Source: Planctomycetales bacterium 4572_13 (GTDB lineage: Bacteria; Planctomycetota; Phycisphaerae; Sedimentisphaerales; Anaerohalosphaeraceae). From it: a DNA stretch of 39,487 nt. The notes under the pieces were generated by a model that made no database searches, was not told the origin of the DNA, and worked only from the letters and a program-made list of their open reading frames with translations. Each line of letters opens with the position of its first letter. The first letter of the stretch is position 1. Positions 23,370 to 31,683 of the stretch are shown piece by piece. A program made the translations under genes and the position numbers. The stretch is from assembly GCA_002084585.1 (NCBI GenBank), contig NBLM01000005.1, positions 1-39,487 of the forward strand, read 5' to 3'.

Positions 23370-25913
23370 CTATTCTGATTCCGCCACCGTTTCGTCTTCA
23401 TCGACGGCAATCAACCGTTCCGCCGCCACAAGGCGATCGCCCTTCTTCAGCGAGATCATCCGAACGCCGGCGGTATTTCGACCGATAGCCCGCACCTCTT
23501 CCAGACCCGTTCGCACAATCATCCCGTTGGCCGTAATCATCATCAATTCGTCATCGTCGTGAACCGCCTTGATCGTTACCACATCGCCGTTCCGTGCGGT
23601 CGTTTTGATATTGATCAAGCCCTTGCCGCCGCGGCTTTGCGTACGATAACCACCCAGTTCCGTCCGCTTGCCATAGCCCAGTTCGCAAACCGTTAGCAGT
23701 GAAGCGCCCTCTTCGGCGATGACCATCCCCACAACCGCATCGTCTTTTCGCAGTGAAATCCCGCGAACGCCGCGGCTGACACGCCCCATCGAACGAGCAT
23801 TGGATTCATGGAACTGAATCGCCATACCCTTGCGAGTACCGAGAATAATCTTATCGTCGCCGCTGGTGATAGCAACCCCGATCAGCACATCATCCTCGTC
23901 CAGTTTCAACGCTCTCACCCCGTTGCTTCGTGGATTGCCGTAGGCACTGAGAACTGTTTTCTTGACAACGCCGTTTTGCGTCGCCATCAGCAGTTGCCGC
24001 TCGTTGTCAAACTCGCGAACATTAATAATCGATGTTACCGTTTCGCTTTTATCCAGTTGCAGCATATTAATGATATTGCGTCCCTTGCTCTGGCGGGACA
24101 TTGTCGGGATATGATACACTTTTAACCAGTGGCAGATTCCCTTACTGGTAAAAAACAGCAGGTAGTCATGCGTTGACGCAACAAACAGATGCTCCAGAAA
24201 ATCCCCTTCCTTGGTGTCCGAGCCAATAATGCCTTTGCCGCCGCGGCTCTGTTTGCGATAGGTGTCAATCGGCAACCGCTTGATATATCCGCCATGAGAA
24301 ATCGTAACAAGCGTTTCCTCTTCGGCGATTAAATCCTCCATATCAAAGGCCTCCGCTTCATCAACAATAATCTGTGTGCGACGCGGCTGTTTGTATTTTT
24401 CCTTAATCTCACACAGGTCTTCGCGAATCACATCTAATTGCAAATCGCGGCTGGCCAGAAGGGCCTCATAACCTTCTATTTTTTCGGCCAACTCGGAAAA
24501 CTCTTTGGCCAGTTTTTCGATTTCCAGCCCGGTCAGCCGCTGGAGCTGCATAATCAAAATCGCATCGGCCTGCGGCCCGCTCAGGAAATGATCGTTATTC
24601 GTGTGCTGATCGATAAATGATTTCGGCAGCAATTTTGTCAGTGTTTGTGCCTCGGCCAAACGAAGCGCCTTCTTCATCAGATTGATCTTTGCCGTCGGAC
24701 TGTCAGGCGAGGCCTTAATCAGAGCAATAATCTCGTCAATGTCTCCAACCGCAAGAATCAAGCCCTCCAGAATATGGGCGCGGTTACGGCACTTTCGAAG
24801 TAAAAATCGGGTTCGCCTGCGAATCACGGTCAGCCGGTGGTTGATATAGAGCCGAAGCATCCGCTTGATATTGAGTGTTTCGGGCCGGTTGTTGACCAAT
24901 GCGACATTGTTGACCGCAAAGGTGTTCTGCAGGCTCGTAAAGCGATACAGTTTATTGATAACGACATTGCTGTCTTGGTCTTTCTTCAAATCCACAACGA
25001 TTCGCATCCCTTTGCGGTCGGATTCGTCTCGGATATCCGAGATTTCCTGAATTTGACCGTTACGGACACAATCGGCGATCTTGGAAACAATCGTCGTCTT
25101 GACCACCATATAGGGAATCTCGGTGATGACGATGCTTTCTCTGCCGCGTTTACTGGTTTCAATATGATATTTGCACCGAAGTTTCAAATGGCCACGACCG
25201 GTTACATAGGCATCCATGATGCCCTTTCGGCCGCAGATGATACCGCCGGTCGGAAAATCCGGAGCCGGAAGTCGTTCGAGAATTTCCTTAAAGCCGCATT
25301 CGGGATCCTCAATAACCAAAAGCAGGGCATCACAAACTTCGGCTACATTATGCGGCGGGATATTCGTCGCCATCCCAACGGCGATCCCGCTGCCGCCGTT
25401 GACGAGCAGATTTGGGAACTTCGCGGGCAAAACCGTCGGTTCCTGACGGGTCTCATCGTAGTTGGGTACAAAATCCACGGTGTCCATCTTGAGGTCTTCG
25501 AGCATATCCGTCGCCGCACTCGTCATCCGTGCCTCGGTATATCGCATCGCGGCGGGCGGATCGGCGTCAATGCTGCCGAAGTTGCCCTGCGGGTCCACCA
25601 ACTGAACCCGCATATTCCACTGCTGTCCCAACCGCACCAGCGTCCCATAGGTCGCTTGGTCGCCATGCGGGTGGTAGTTACCGCCGGTGTCACCGACGAT
25701 TTTAGCACATTTACGATGCTTCGAGCGAGGCCCTAAGCTCAGATCGTTCATCGCCACCAATATTCGTCGCTGCGACGGCTTCAGTCCATCCCGCACATCC
25801 GGCAAGGCACGGGCCACAATAACGCTCATTGCGTAATTTAGATAAGAATTCTTGAGTTCGTCAAGAATTTCCATATCTTCAAATTGTTCGCCGAGAACAG
25901 TACTTTCGTCCAT
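23370..25913 (-). CDS. gyrA: DNA gyrase subunit A
   Basis: The DNA-cleaving subunit of gyrase, 847 residues. The catalytic Tyr is Y125 in AAMRYTEARM. The C-terminal pinwheel carries the GyrA-box-like QSRGGKG twice (RKQSRGGKGIIG and RTQSRGGKGLIN), which favours GyrA over ParC. In the quinolone region the sequence is HPHGDQATYGTLVRL. The positions matching E. coli S83 and D87 are Gln86 and Gly90, so both usual anchors of the drug's water-metal bridge are missing. A C-terminal acidic tail (AVDEDETVAESE) is present. gyrB is not in the window. The gene has its own promoter and is followed by holA. Confidence 0.97.
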   Translation of the reverse strand: MDESTVLGEQFEDMEILDELKNSYLNYAMSVIVARALPDVRDGLKPSQRRILVAMNDLSLGPRSKHRKCAKIVGDTGGNYHPHGDQATYGTLVRLGQQWNMRVQLVDPQGNFGSIDADPPAAMRYTEARMTSAATDMLEDLKMDTVDFVPNYDETRQEPTVLPAKFPNLLVNGGSGIAVGMATNIPPHNVAEVCDALLLVIEDPECGFKEILERLPAPDFPTGGIICGRKGIMDAYVTGRGHLKLRCKYHIETSKRGRESIVITEIPYMVVKTTIVSKIADCVRNGQIQEISDIRDESDRKGMRIVVDLKKDQDSNVVINKLYRFTSLQNTFAVNNVALVNNRPETLNIKRMLRLYINHRLTVIRRRTRFLLRKCRNRAHILEGLILAVGDIDEIIALIKASPDSPTAKINLMKKALRLAEAQTLTKLLPKSFIDQHTNNDHFLSGPQADAILIMQLQRLTGLEIEKLAKEFSELAEKIEGYEALLASRDLQLDVIREDLCEIKEKYKQPRRTQIIVDEAEAFDMEDLIAEEETLVTISHGGYIKRLPIDTYRKQSRGGKGIIGSDTKEGDFLEHLFVASTHDYLLFFTSKGICHWLKVYHIPTMSRQSKGRNIINMLQLDKSETVTSIINVREFDNERQLLMATQNGVVKKTVLSAYGNPRSNGVRALKLDEDDVLIGVAITSGDDKIILGTRKGMAIQFHESNARSMGRVSRGVRGISLRKDDAVVGMVIAEEGASLLTVCELGYGKRTELGGYRTQSRGGKGLINIKTTARNGDVVTIKAVHDDDELMMITANGMIVRTGLEEVRAIGRNTAGVRMISLKKGDRLVAAERLIAVDEDETVAESE

Positions 25914-25987
25914 AAAACAGTACCTTTAGAAATAGGTTTATTGGTTTGGGCAACAGAGTCCATCAGCCCATAAAAACAGGAACAGTA

Positions 25988-26016
25988 ATGCTAACCGAGA
26001 GCATCAGAAATGTCAA
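25988..26016 (-). promoter_or_regulatory. Promoter of gyrA-holA
   Basis: On the minus strand TTGACA (26011-26016), a 17-bp spacer and TAGCAT (25988-25993), about 75 bp before the gyrA ATG. Farther upstream, 26037-26061 forms an A/T-rich hairpin (GGCATAAAAA with TTTTTGCC) that might end the lepB transcript. Confidence 0.55.
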
Positions 26017-26118
26017 CGAATCCTTCGGATTTTAAGGCATAAAAATCGCACTTTTTGCCATATTTATGCACAATTTTGAGGAAAAATGGCCACGGCCCAA
26101 GAACCGCTTGTCTGCGAC

Positions 26119-27624
26119 TTAATACTCCCTTTCCGAACCGCCGGAAATGACTTTTAGGTTGTCAAGATTCGGGATCATTGAGGGTAGATCACCCGCCGGT
26201 CGAAATGCCTGCGACCAATAGACCATTACGGCCTTGCCCATCATATAATCACGCGGCACAACACCAACACGATAAGGGGGTTCGTTATTGCTGATCCCGG
26301 GAGTTGACCAAAATCGTCCATCCAAGCTGTTATTACTGTTATCACCGCAGACAAAGAACTCATCCTTATTAAGGGTGAACGGATTTTCTTTTGTTGCCCG
26401 CAACGAAATCAATTCTTCGCCCATATAGAAGGTATCACGATACAACCCGATGTGCCGAATCTCTGTCGGTCCCGACGCAAACAGCCGCACCGTCGGCGGC
26501 TTTTCGTAGTGTCCGTTAACAGGCTTAAATCCCGCATCCTTGGAGAGGTCATAGGTGAATCGCTTCTCGCCCCAGCGGAACACCAGAAGCTGGTCCACAT
26601 TGGCAAATTCAAATTTCTCGAACCGGCCTGTCTCAATTCCTCCCGACAGCATCGGCGGCCGCAACTGCGTCGTCTGCCCGCCCACTGTTTTCGTAAAGAC
26701 CATCGCTCCGTCAAACTCCACCTGTGCCGAATAATGCACACCGTATTTTTCAAGGGACGCTCCAACAGTGCCGTCCGGGACATCACACTTTGCGTAGAAA
26801 CTCACCATCAAATCACTGACAATGGGTTTAAACGGATAGCCAGCACTCTCATTGTACCCATACGACGCTCGAAAATCGTTGGGGTTGTCGGAAGCATAAA
26901 CCATTGTATGCGGTGTGCCGGTTTTCTCGTTCAAGGTAAATACAGTCATGTCGTCAAGCTGCCATAAGGAGTTTGGCTCATTTTCAAAAGCCGATTTCCA
27001 TGTTTTATTGTTGCCGTCCTGTCCTTGCAAAACCAGCTCATTAAAATGTTCCACCGCTTCAAGCGGCTGATAATCCTGCAGAAAAATCGGCATCCACAGT
27101 TCTTTCTGCACACTGGCGGGTTTTCTCGCGACTTTGCCGTTGATGAACACATCCCCATTAACCAGTTCAACGGTTTCTCCCGGCAGCGCAATCAGCCGTT
27201 TGATATAATTGTCCAGTGGGTTCGCGGGATTCTTAAACACAACGACATCCCATCGCTGCGGCGGGAAAAACTGATAGATCGACTTGAGGACAAAGATGCG
27301 GTCTCCGTTATTAACCGGCCCCAAAGCATAACCCGGCTCAATGTAATCGCAGTTCGGACATTGCGGCCGGCCATAGCTGACCGCGTCATTGCCGACATCA
27401 AACGCATGGCCGCATCGAATGCAGCGAATCCGATAATGCTTTCCTCGCAGGGTTTCGGCCATACTGCCGGTAGGTATCTGAAATGCCTGCATCGCGAATG
27501 TCATAAACATTAACGCAAGAATAAAAGCCACCACCAGCCACTCCAGCAGCGTGATGATGCTTTCGACCGAATGTTGATGCCGATGGGCTAAACTCTCCTG
27601 TGGTTGGGGTCGCTTTTCTTCCAT
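26119..27624 (-). CDS. lepB: Signal peptidase I with zinc ribbon and large insert (paralogue 1)
   Basis: An inner-membrane serine protease of 501 residues that removes signal peptides. An N-terminal membrane segment (about 28-48) leads to catalytic Ser54 in IPTGSMAETLRG. A zinc ribbon lies directly after it (C68, C71, C89, C92). Catalytic Lys142 is in NYIKRLIALPGE, followed by the VNGDVFING block. The final box GDNSNNSLDGRFW begins at residue 427, so about 260 residues are inserted between the Lys box and this box, where simple enzymes have few. The insert ends in IRHIGLYRDTFYM. Bacterial LepB is usually 180-330 residues. All catalytic residues are present. It lies 18 bp downstream of its paralogue. 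Confidence 0.94.
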   Translation of the reverse strand: MEEKRPQPQESLAHRHQHSVESIITLLEWLVVAFILALMFMTFAMQAFQIPTGSMAETLRGKHYRIRCIRCGHAFDVGNDAVSYGRPQCPNCDYIEPGYALGPVNNGDRIFVLKSIYQFFPPQRWDVVVFKNPANPLDNYIKRLIALPGETVELVNGDVFINGKVARKPASVQKELWMPIFLQDYQPLEAVEHFNELVLQGQDGNNKTWKSAFENEPNSLWQLDDMTVFTLNEKTGTPHTMVYASDNPNDFRASYGYNESAGYPFKPIVSDLMVSFYAKCDVPDGTVGASLEKYGVHYSAQVEFDGAMVFTKTVGGQTTQLRPPMLSGGIETGRFEKFEFANVDQLLVFRWGEKRFTYDLSKDAGFKPVNGHYEKPPTVRLFASGPTEIRHIGLYRDTFYMGEELISLRATKENPFTLNKDEFFVCGDNSNNSLDGRFWSTPGISNNEPPYRVGVVPRDYMMGKAVMVYWSQAFRPAGDLPSMIPNLDNLKVISGGSEREY

Positions 27625-27642
27625 GAATTTATAGTGTCCGGG

Positions 27643-29211
27643 CTAATCCTTGCCGCCATAAATAGGTTTCATTCCGTCCGGAAACGGAATCCATCGGATC
27701 GGTTCTTCTTTCAAACGATACCCCCCCGGCCAATGAACAAAAAACGCCTTGCCGACAAGATAATCTTTTGGAACCACCCCCGCCGGGTAGCTTTTAGCAT
27801 TATTAGCCAGACCAGGTTCTTTCCACATCCGGGAATCGGCACTGAACGGGCTGTTATCACCGCAGACAAAAAACTCATTATCTGTCAATATCATCGAATT
27901 CTCGCGCGAAGCACGCTGAACCCGCTTGTCTTCATCGCTCGATAAGTAGTAAATATCCCGATACAAACCAATATGCGTTAATTGCACCTTACCGCGGCCC
28001 AAAATCTGAACTTGCGGCATAATTTCCCGGTCGGTCCCTGCTGCGTCAATATCGGTTCCCAGATCATGAACAATCCTTGATGAGCCAAATTCCAGAACGA
28101 GCTGCTGGTCAACAACTGCAAAGCGAAAACGGGACAATTTACCAATCTCGTCCTGGCTGCACTGGCCCTCTTTTAATGAAACAAACCGCCCGTTAGCGAC
28201 CTGGCGGCCAACCCTCATCGTTCCGTCTGCACGGACCCAACCCTGATAAGCGGTCCCGTATTTTCGGATTTGCGCACCCGCCACCGAGTCGGCCTGCATT
28301 GTCGGGTAATACTGAACCATCAAATCACTGCAAACGGGCATCACGGAAAACGAGCCGGGATCATCATAGGCATAGGTCGCCCGAAAATCATTGCCCTGCT
28401 GGTCATTGTACTGGATTCGGTGAATACCCTCATCATCGCTATCCAACTCAAAAATGGCCGAGTCTGTTGCAGATAACCTCCATTTTGATGTTTCTACATT
28501 TTCAAATGGTTGCTTCCATGAATGTCCGTTAAAACTCGCTTCATCCGGTCGCGCCGGGTGATAATCGTTGTCATAAATGGTCATCCAGAGTTCTTCCTGT
28601 ACCTTTTTCGGCTTTCGCTGGATGTGGCCGTTAATAAAAATATCGCCATCAATAATCGCCAGTTCCTCACCGGGCAGTCCAATACAGCGTTTGATATAGT
28701 TGATTCTCGGTTCGGTAGGGTTCTTAAATACGATTACATCCCACCGCTTCGGGTTAAAGAACTGGTAAACACTTTTCAGCACAAAAATCTGGTCACCCTT
28801 AAAGACCGTCCGCGCATACGCAGGGATACTCTTGCCGTCCTTATAGACAAAATACTGCCCATCGTGAGTTCGTATCGGTTTCGGCTCAGAATAGCCACAA
28901 CTGGGACAGCGTGACGACCGCGGCCCGATCGGCATTTTTTTTGCGGGGTTGGCTGTATTTTTCATACCATATCGCTGTGAGATAAAATCATGGTCATAGC
29001 GAAACCCGCACTGGCCGCAGCGAACACGAAAATGCGCCCCGCGTAGGGTTTCGGCCATACTGCCGGTGGGAATCCGATAGACCTGCATCACAAAGATAAT
29101 AAAGACCAGCGTACTCGCAAAGGCAGTAATGAGCCATTCAGCATTATGGTAAGCAGCGTCGATATGTTTGTGGCCACTTGTTATTAAGTTGTCTTTTGAA
29201 GCATGGAACAT
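27643..29211 (-). CDS. lepB: Signal peptidase I with zinc ribbon and large insert (paralogue 2)
   Basis: Tandem paralogue of about 522 residues and the first gene of the pair. Membrane segment about 26-45, catalytic Ser51 in IPTGSMAETLRG, zinc ribbon with a longer loop (C65, C68, C102, C105), catalytic Lys174 in NYIKRCIGLPGE, and closing box GDNSPFSADSRMW. The inserted domain shares NDFRATYAYDD, CSDLMVQYY and LTHIGLYRDIYYLS with paralogue 1 but is otherwise divergent, so the duplication is old. I chose ATG at 29211. A longer TTG start at 29259 falls within the spacer of the predicted promoter and would be upstream of the message. The two enzymes may serve different substrates or compartments. 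Confidence 0.93.
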   Translation of the reverse strand: MFHASKDNLITSGHKHIDAAYHNAEWLITAFASTLVFIIFVMQVYRIPTGSMAETLRGAHFRVRCGQCGFRYDHDFISQRYGMKNTANPAKKMPIGPRSSRCPSCGYSEPKPIRTHDGQYFVYKDGKSIPAYARTVFKGDQIFVLKSVYQFFNPKRWDVIVFKNPTEPRINYIKRCIGLPGEELAIIDGDIFINGHIQRKPKKVQEELWMTIYDNDYHPARPDEASFNGHSWKQPFENVETSKWRLSATDSAIFELDSDDEGIHRIQYNDQQGNDFRATYAYDDPGSFSVMPVCSDLMVQYYPTMQADSVAGAQIRKYGTAYQGWVRADGTMRVGRQVANGRFVSLKEGQCSQDEIGKLSRFRFAVVDQQLVLEFGSSRIVHDLGTDIDAAGTDREIMPQVQILGRGKVQLTHIGLYRDIYYLSSDEDKRVQRASRENSMILTDNEFFVCGDNSPFSADSRMWKEPGLANNAKSYPAGVVPKDYLVGKAFFVHWPGGYRLKEEPIRWIPFPDGMKPIYGGKD

Positions 29212-29248
29212 GGATAAAAAATTTTCCGGAAATATAGGTAAAACCTTG

Positions 29249-29277
29249 ATTATCAACAAAACTCACCATCGGGTCAA
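29249..29277 (-). promoter_or_regulatory. Promoter of the tandem lepB operon
   Basis: On the minus strand TTGACC (29272-29277), a 17-bp spacer and GATAAT (29249-29254). The predicted start of transcription, near 29242, leaves a leader of about 30 nt and excludes the upstream TTG start codon. Confidence 0.55.
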
Positions 29278-29373
29278 GGCCGGAATCCGCTGAAATCCAG
29301 AAAAAGGGCGAAATATCTGTTTTTATACCGTCAACACTCGGTGAAGTTTTTTTTGAATAATCTCAAAAAGTCC

Positions 29374-29402
29374 TTGATGAAGCGAAGTCTTTTATGTATA
29401 GT
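29374..29402 (+). promoter_or_regulatory. Promoter of the HU-like gene
   Basis: TTGATG, a 17-bp spacer and TATAGT, about 90 bp before the ATG. It is divergent from the lepB promoter with about 100 bp between. Confidence 0.5.
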
Positions 29403-29492
29403 AAGTTGCGGTGGTCAAACTCAGTTTTTAGCAAGTGAGATTGCTGGCGTAGCATTGAGGATAAGATAACTCTAAAATCAAGAGGGCAACAG

Positions 29493-29810
29493 ATGTCAAC
29501 AATTACAAAGAAAGATCTCATTGACAGGATTTCCGATGTTACCCAGGCGAAGCGGGTCGTCGTAAAACGGATCGTCCAGCAGTTTCTTGATGAAGTCGTT
29601 GCGGAGTTGGCTGCCGACAACCGGCTGGAATTCCGGGACTTTGGCGTCTTTGAAACACGCACTCGGGCCGCTCGCGAGGCACAGAACCCCAAAACGCTTG
29701 AACGAGTCCATGTTCCCGCGAAACGAAGCGTTAAATTCAAAATGGGACGCCTCTTAAAGGAAAAACTGGCAAAAATCCCCGCTGCTGAAGAACCTCAGCA
29801 GAGCATGTAA
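29493..29810 (+). CDS. HU/IHF-family nucleoid DNA-binding protein
   Basis: A small DNA-bending protein of 105 residues that would work as a dimer. The helical base (KKDLIDRISDVTQAKRVVVKR, cited in part as KKDLIDRI) is followed by the saddle strand LEFRDFGVFETRTRAAREAQNPKT (part: FRDFGVFETR) and the DNA-binding arm with the family's Asn-Pro (NPKT). The position of Arg and the ending KFKMGRLLKEKL resemble both HU and IHF, so the subtype is open. A short Glu/Gln tail is extra. A ribosome site (AGAGGG) lies near the ATG. A cold shock gene follows 80 bp later. Confidence 0.93.
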   Translation: MSTITKKDLIDRISDVTQAKRVVVKRIVQQFLDEVVAELAADNRLEFRDFGVFETRTRAAREAQNPKTLERVHVPAKRSVKFKMGRLLKEKLAKIPAAEEPQQSM

Positions 29811-29890
29811 AGCTAAATAAACGCCCCTGGGCGGTCTATTCAGTAGATCATATATTGCAATTATCACCCTAAATCGGTTGAGGTGTTTTC

Positions 29891-30112
29891 ATGCCCGAGG
29901 GCAAAGTCAAGTGGTATGATAAGAAAAAGGGTTATGGGTTTATTCTCAGTGACGACGGCAGCGATGTCTTCGTTCACTACACGGATTTTTCTTCGTCCTC
30001 ACTGCGATCCCTCAGCGACGGCGAGGAGGTAACTTTTGAGACCACTCCCGGTGAAAAGGGGCTTCGTGCCAAAAATGTCGCTTTGAAGTCCCCAAACCCC
30101 ATTGCTGACTAA
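29891..30112 (+). CDS. Cold shock domain protein (CspA family)
   Basis: A 73-residue single-stranded nucleic acid binding protein with one cold shock domain. The two RNA-binding motifs are present: RNP1 as KKGYGFI and RNP2 as VFVHYT. The start MPEGKVKWYDKKKGYGFI is typical, with a Gly-to-Lys-rich loop (NxKKGYGF in place of NxxKGFGF). GAGG eight bases before ATG is the ribosome site. The 80-bp leader is shorter than the long cold-sensing leader of E. coli cspA, and no thermosensor was recognised. Confidence 0.95.
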   Translation: MPEGKVKWYDKKKGYGFILSDDGSDVFVHYTDFSSSSLRSLSDGEEVTFETTPGEKGLRAKNVALKSPNPIAD

Positions 30113-30257
30113 CCGCCAACGCATGGCCACCACAACATATAGCAAAAGTTTAGCTTGCTCTCCGGCCGCTCCCCCTGTATATTCATGGATATTGAATTGA
30201 CAAGGTTGTGAGGAGAGGATGTTTTTAGCATCATCGTAGCACGCTCTGGATTGCCGG

Positions 30258-30854
30258 GTGCTTGTCCTGAACAAGCACTATATGGCTCTCCGTATCATCG
30301 GCGCCCGCCGGGCGTTTTCCCTGCTCTGCCGCGAATTGGCCGAGGTCATTGCCTGCGACGACGGCTCCTATGCCAACTACGATTTACGCAACTGGGTGGA
30401 ACTGAGCGAAACAAGACGCACATTTGAGGCCCACAAACACGACTGGATATCCACCGTCAACTTTCATATCGCCGTGCCGCGTGTGATTCGGCTGCTGTGC
30501 TATGACCGCATCCCGAACAAAACGGTCAAATTCAACCGCCGCAATCTGTTCGCCCGCGACGGCAACCACTGCCAGTATTGCGGCAAGCGGTTCCCCGCCG
30601 CCGAACTATCGCTGGACCATGTCATCCCCCGTCGGCTGGGCGGCCCGGCCACATGGGGCAATATCGTCTGCGCGTGTCTTAAATGCAATGTCAAAAAAGG
30701 CGGCCGCACGCCCGCACAGGCCCGCATGATGCTCATCAAAAAACCCATCAAGCCCCGCAGCAACCCGGTCATCCATATCCACCTGGCCCACGAACGCTAC
30801 CGAAGCTGGAAACAGTTCTTAGATCACGCCTACTGGTCCGTCGAGCTGACCTGA
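30258..30854 (+). CDS. HNH endonuclease family protein
   Basis: A 198-residue protein of a widespread chromosomal HNH group whose members start with (V)LVLNxxYxxLxxxxxRRAF. That start is seen here as MLVLNKHYMALRIIGARRAF. The HNH core (about 110-155) has Cys pairs CQYCGKRF and CACLKCN around LSLDHVIPRRLGGPATWGN, where DHV carries the catalytic His. It starts with GTG. No methylase or mobile-element gene adjoins it, so a housekeeping DNA repair or unknown role is likelier than restriction. Its G+C content (from about 30300) is visibly higher than that of the flanking spacers. Confidence 0.88.
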   Translation: MLVLNKHYMALRIIGARRAFSLLCRELAEVIACDDGSYANYDLRNWVELSETRRTFEAHKHDWISTVNFHIAVPRVIRLLCYDRIPNKTVKFNRRNLFARDGNHCQYCGKRFPAAELSLDHVIPRRLGGPATWGNIVCACLKCNVKKGGRTPAQARMMLIKKPIKPRSNPVIHIHLAHERYRSWKQFLDHAYWSVELT

Positions 30855-30864
30855 CGGCGACTGA

Positions 30865-31323
30865 TCATTTTAAGGCGGTCCCATATGCCAACACTTCGAC
30901 CCCGCCGGGTTTTTTGCGATGTTGGCCGTGGGTGGTGCTGGTTTCATAGCGGATGTTCCATACGGCCGAAGCCCCCTGCCCAGCGGCCTGTTCGAGCATC
31001 CGCAGCATGGCCTCGCGGCGGGCGCGTTCCATCAGCGTAACATACGACTTCATTTCCCCGCCGAAGAACTTCCGCAACCCTGCGGCGAACACCTTGAAGT
31101 AGTCCGTCGCGATCACCGCCGAACCCATCACTAAGATCGGCTGGGCGTTGGCATACTGCGACGGGATCGTTTTCAGATTGGTGACGATAATGCCCGAAAG
31201 CTGCCGTTCCCGTTCGGCGAGTGTTTTGAAGTGATGCAACTCGATGCCCTTGCCAATACAAAAACACACCAATACAAAAGACAGCGGGATGATAATCTGC
31301 ATGGAAAACTGAAAAACAATCAT
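30865..31323 (-). CDS. Membrane-anchored YbjQ-like (heavy-metal-binding domain) protein
   Basis: A 152-residue protein with one N-terminal membrane segment (about residues 8-26, IIIPLSFVLVCFCIG). A YbjQ-like domain follows (IIVTNLKTIPSQ, VIATDYFKVFAAGLRKFFGG, MERARREAMLRMLEQAAGQG, VWNIRYETS). It ends in EVLAYGTAL, matching the end of the soluble YbjQ gene upstream. The start ATG overlaps that gene's stop as ATGA. The family forms pentamers and was once named for metal binding, but its function is not established. The anchored version next to a soluble one suggests mixed or membrane-recruited oligomers, which is inference. Confidence 0.82.
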   Translation of the reverse strand: MIVFQFSMQIIIPLSFVLVCFCIGKGIELHHFKTLAERERQLSGIIVTNLKTIPSQYANAQPILVMGSAVIATDYFKVFAAGLRKFFGGEMKSYVTLMERARREAMLRMLEQAAGQGASAVWNIRYETSTTHGQHRKKPGGVEVLAYGTALK

Positions 31324-31664
31324 TCGCTCTCTCCTACCCGCTGCACGGCGGCTTCGATAACGACGGCTGTGCCGTAGCAGTACAATTCTGCGGCCCCGGC
31401 GGTAATGGAACTGGTCGCGAACCGCACATTGACCACTGCATTGGCTCCAAGCTGCTGGGCCTGATCCAGCATACGGGCCAGCGACTGGCGGCGGGATTCG
31501 ACCAGCAATTCGGTATAACCCGTCAGTTCACCGCCGACAAGGTTCTTCAACGATGCGGCGATGTCACGGCCAACATGCTTAGCACGCACCGTGTTGCCCT
31601 GCACAAGCCCCTTGACCTCAAGGATGCGGTGGCCCGGGATAGTTTCGGTGTTCACGACGATCAT
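31320..31664 (-). CDS. YbjQ/UPF0145 family protein
   Basis: A soluble protein of 114 residues. Diagnostic blocks are TIPGHRILEVKGLVQGNTVRA (cited in part as TIPGHRI and GLVQGNTVRA), VGGELTGYTELLVESR, RMLDQAQQLGANAVVNVRFAT and LYCYGTAVVIE. I chose ATG at 31664, since the family begins MIVxNTE and a longer frame would run into the upstream metallo-beta-lactamase gene. It lies 19 bp after that gene and overlaps the membrane-anchored paralogue by 4 bp. The function of the family is unknown. Confidence 0.9.
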   Translation of the reverse strand: MIVVNTETIPGHRILEVKGLVQGNTVRAKHVGRDIAASLKNLVGGELTGYTELLVESRRQSLARMLDQAQQLGANAVVNVRFATSSITAGAAELYCYGTAVVIEAAVQRVGESE

Positions 31665-31683
31665 AAGCGATCCTATTGCATTT

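Noticed and set aside
24837-25736. 299-codon plus-strand frame opposite gyrA
   Set aside because: It lies wholly inside gyrA on the other strand, with no ribosome site and no recognisable domain.
23370-25913. ParC in place of GyrA
   Set aside because: Two GyrA-box-like QSRGGKG motifs and the full pinwheel length favour GyrA. The first box is Q-S in place of Q-R or Q-K, so a small doubt remains.
30185-30257. TTGACA near 30198 as an HNH-gene promoter and a six-codon leader frame (ATG at about 30219)
   Set aside because: No acceptable -10 lies at 16-18 bp. The tiny frame has its purine-rich stretch directly against the ATG, with no spacing.
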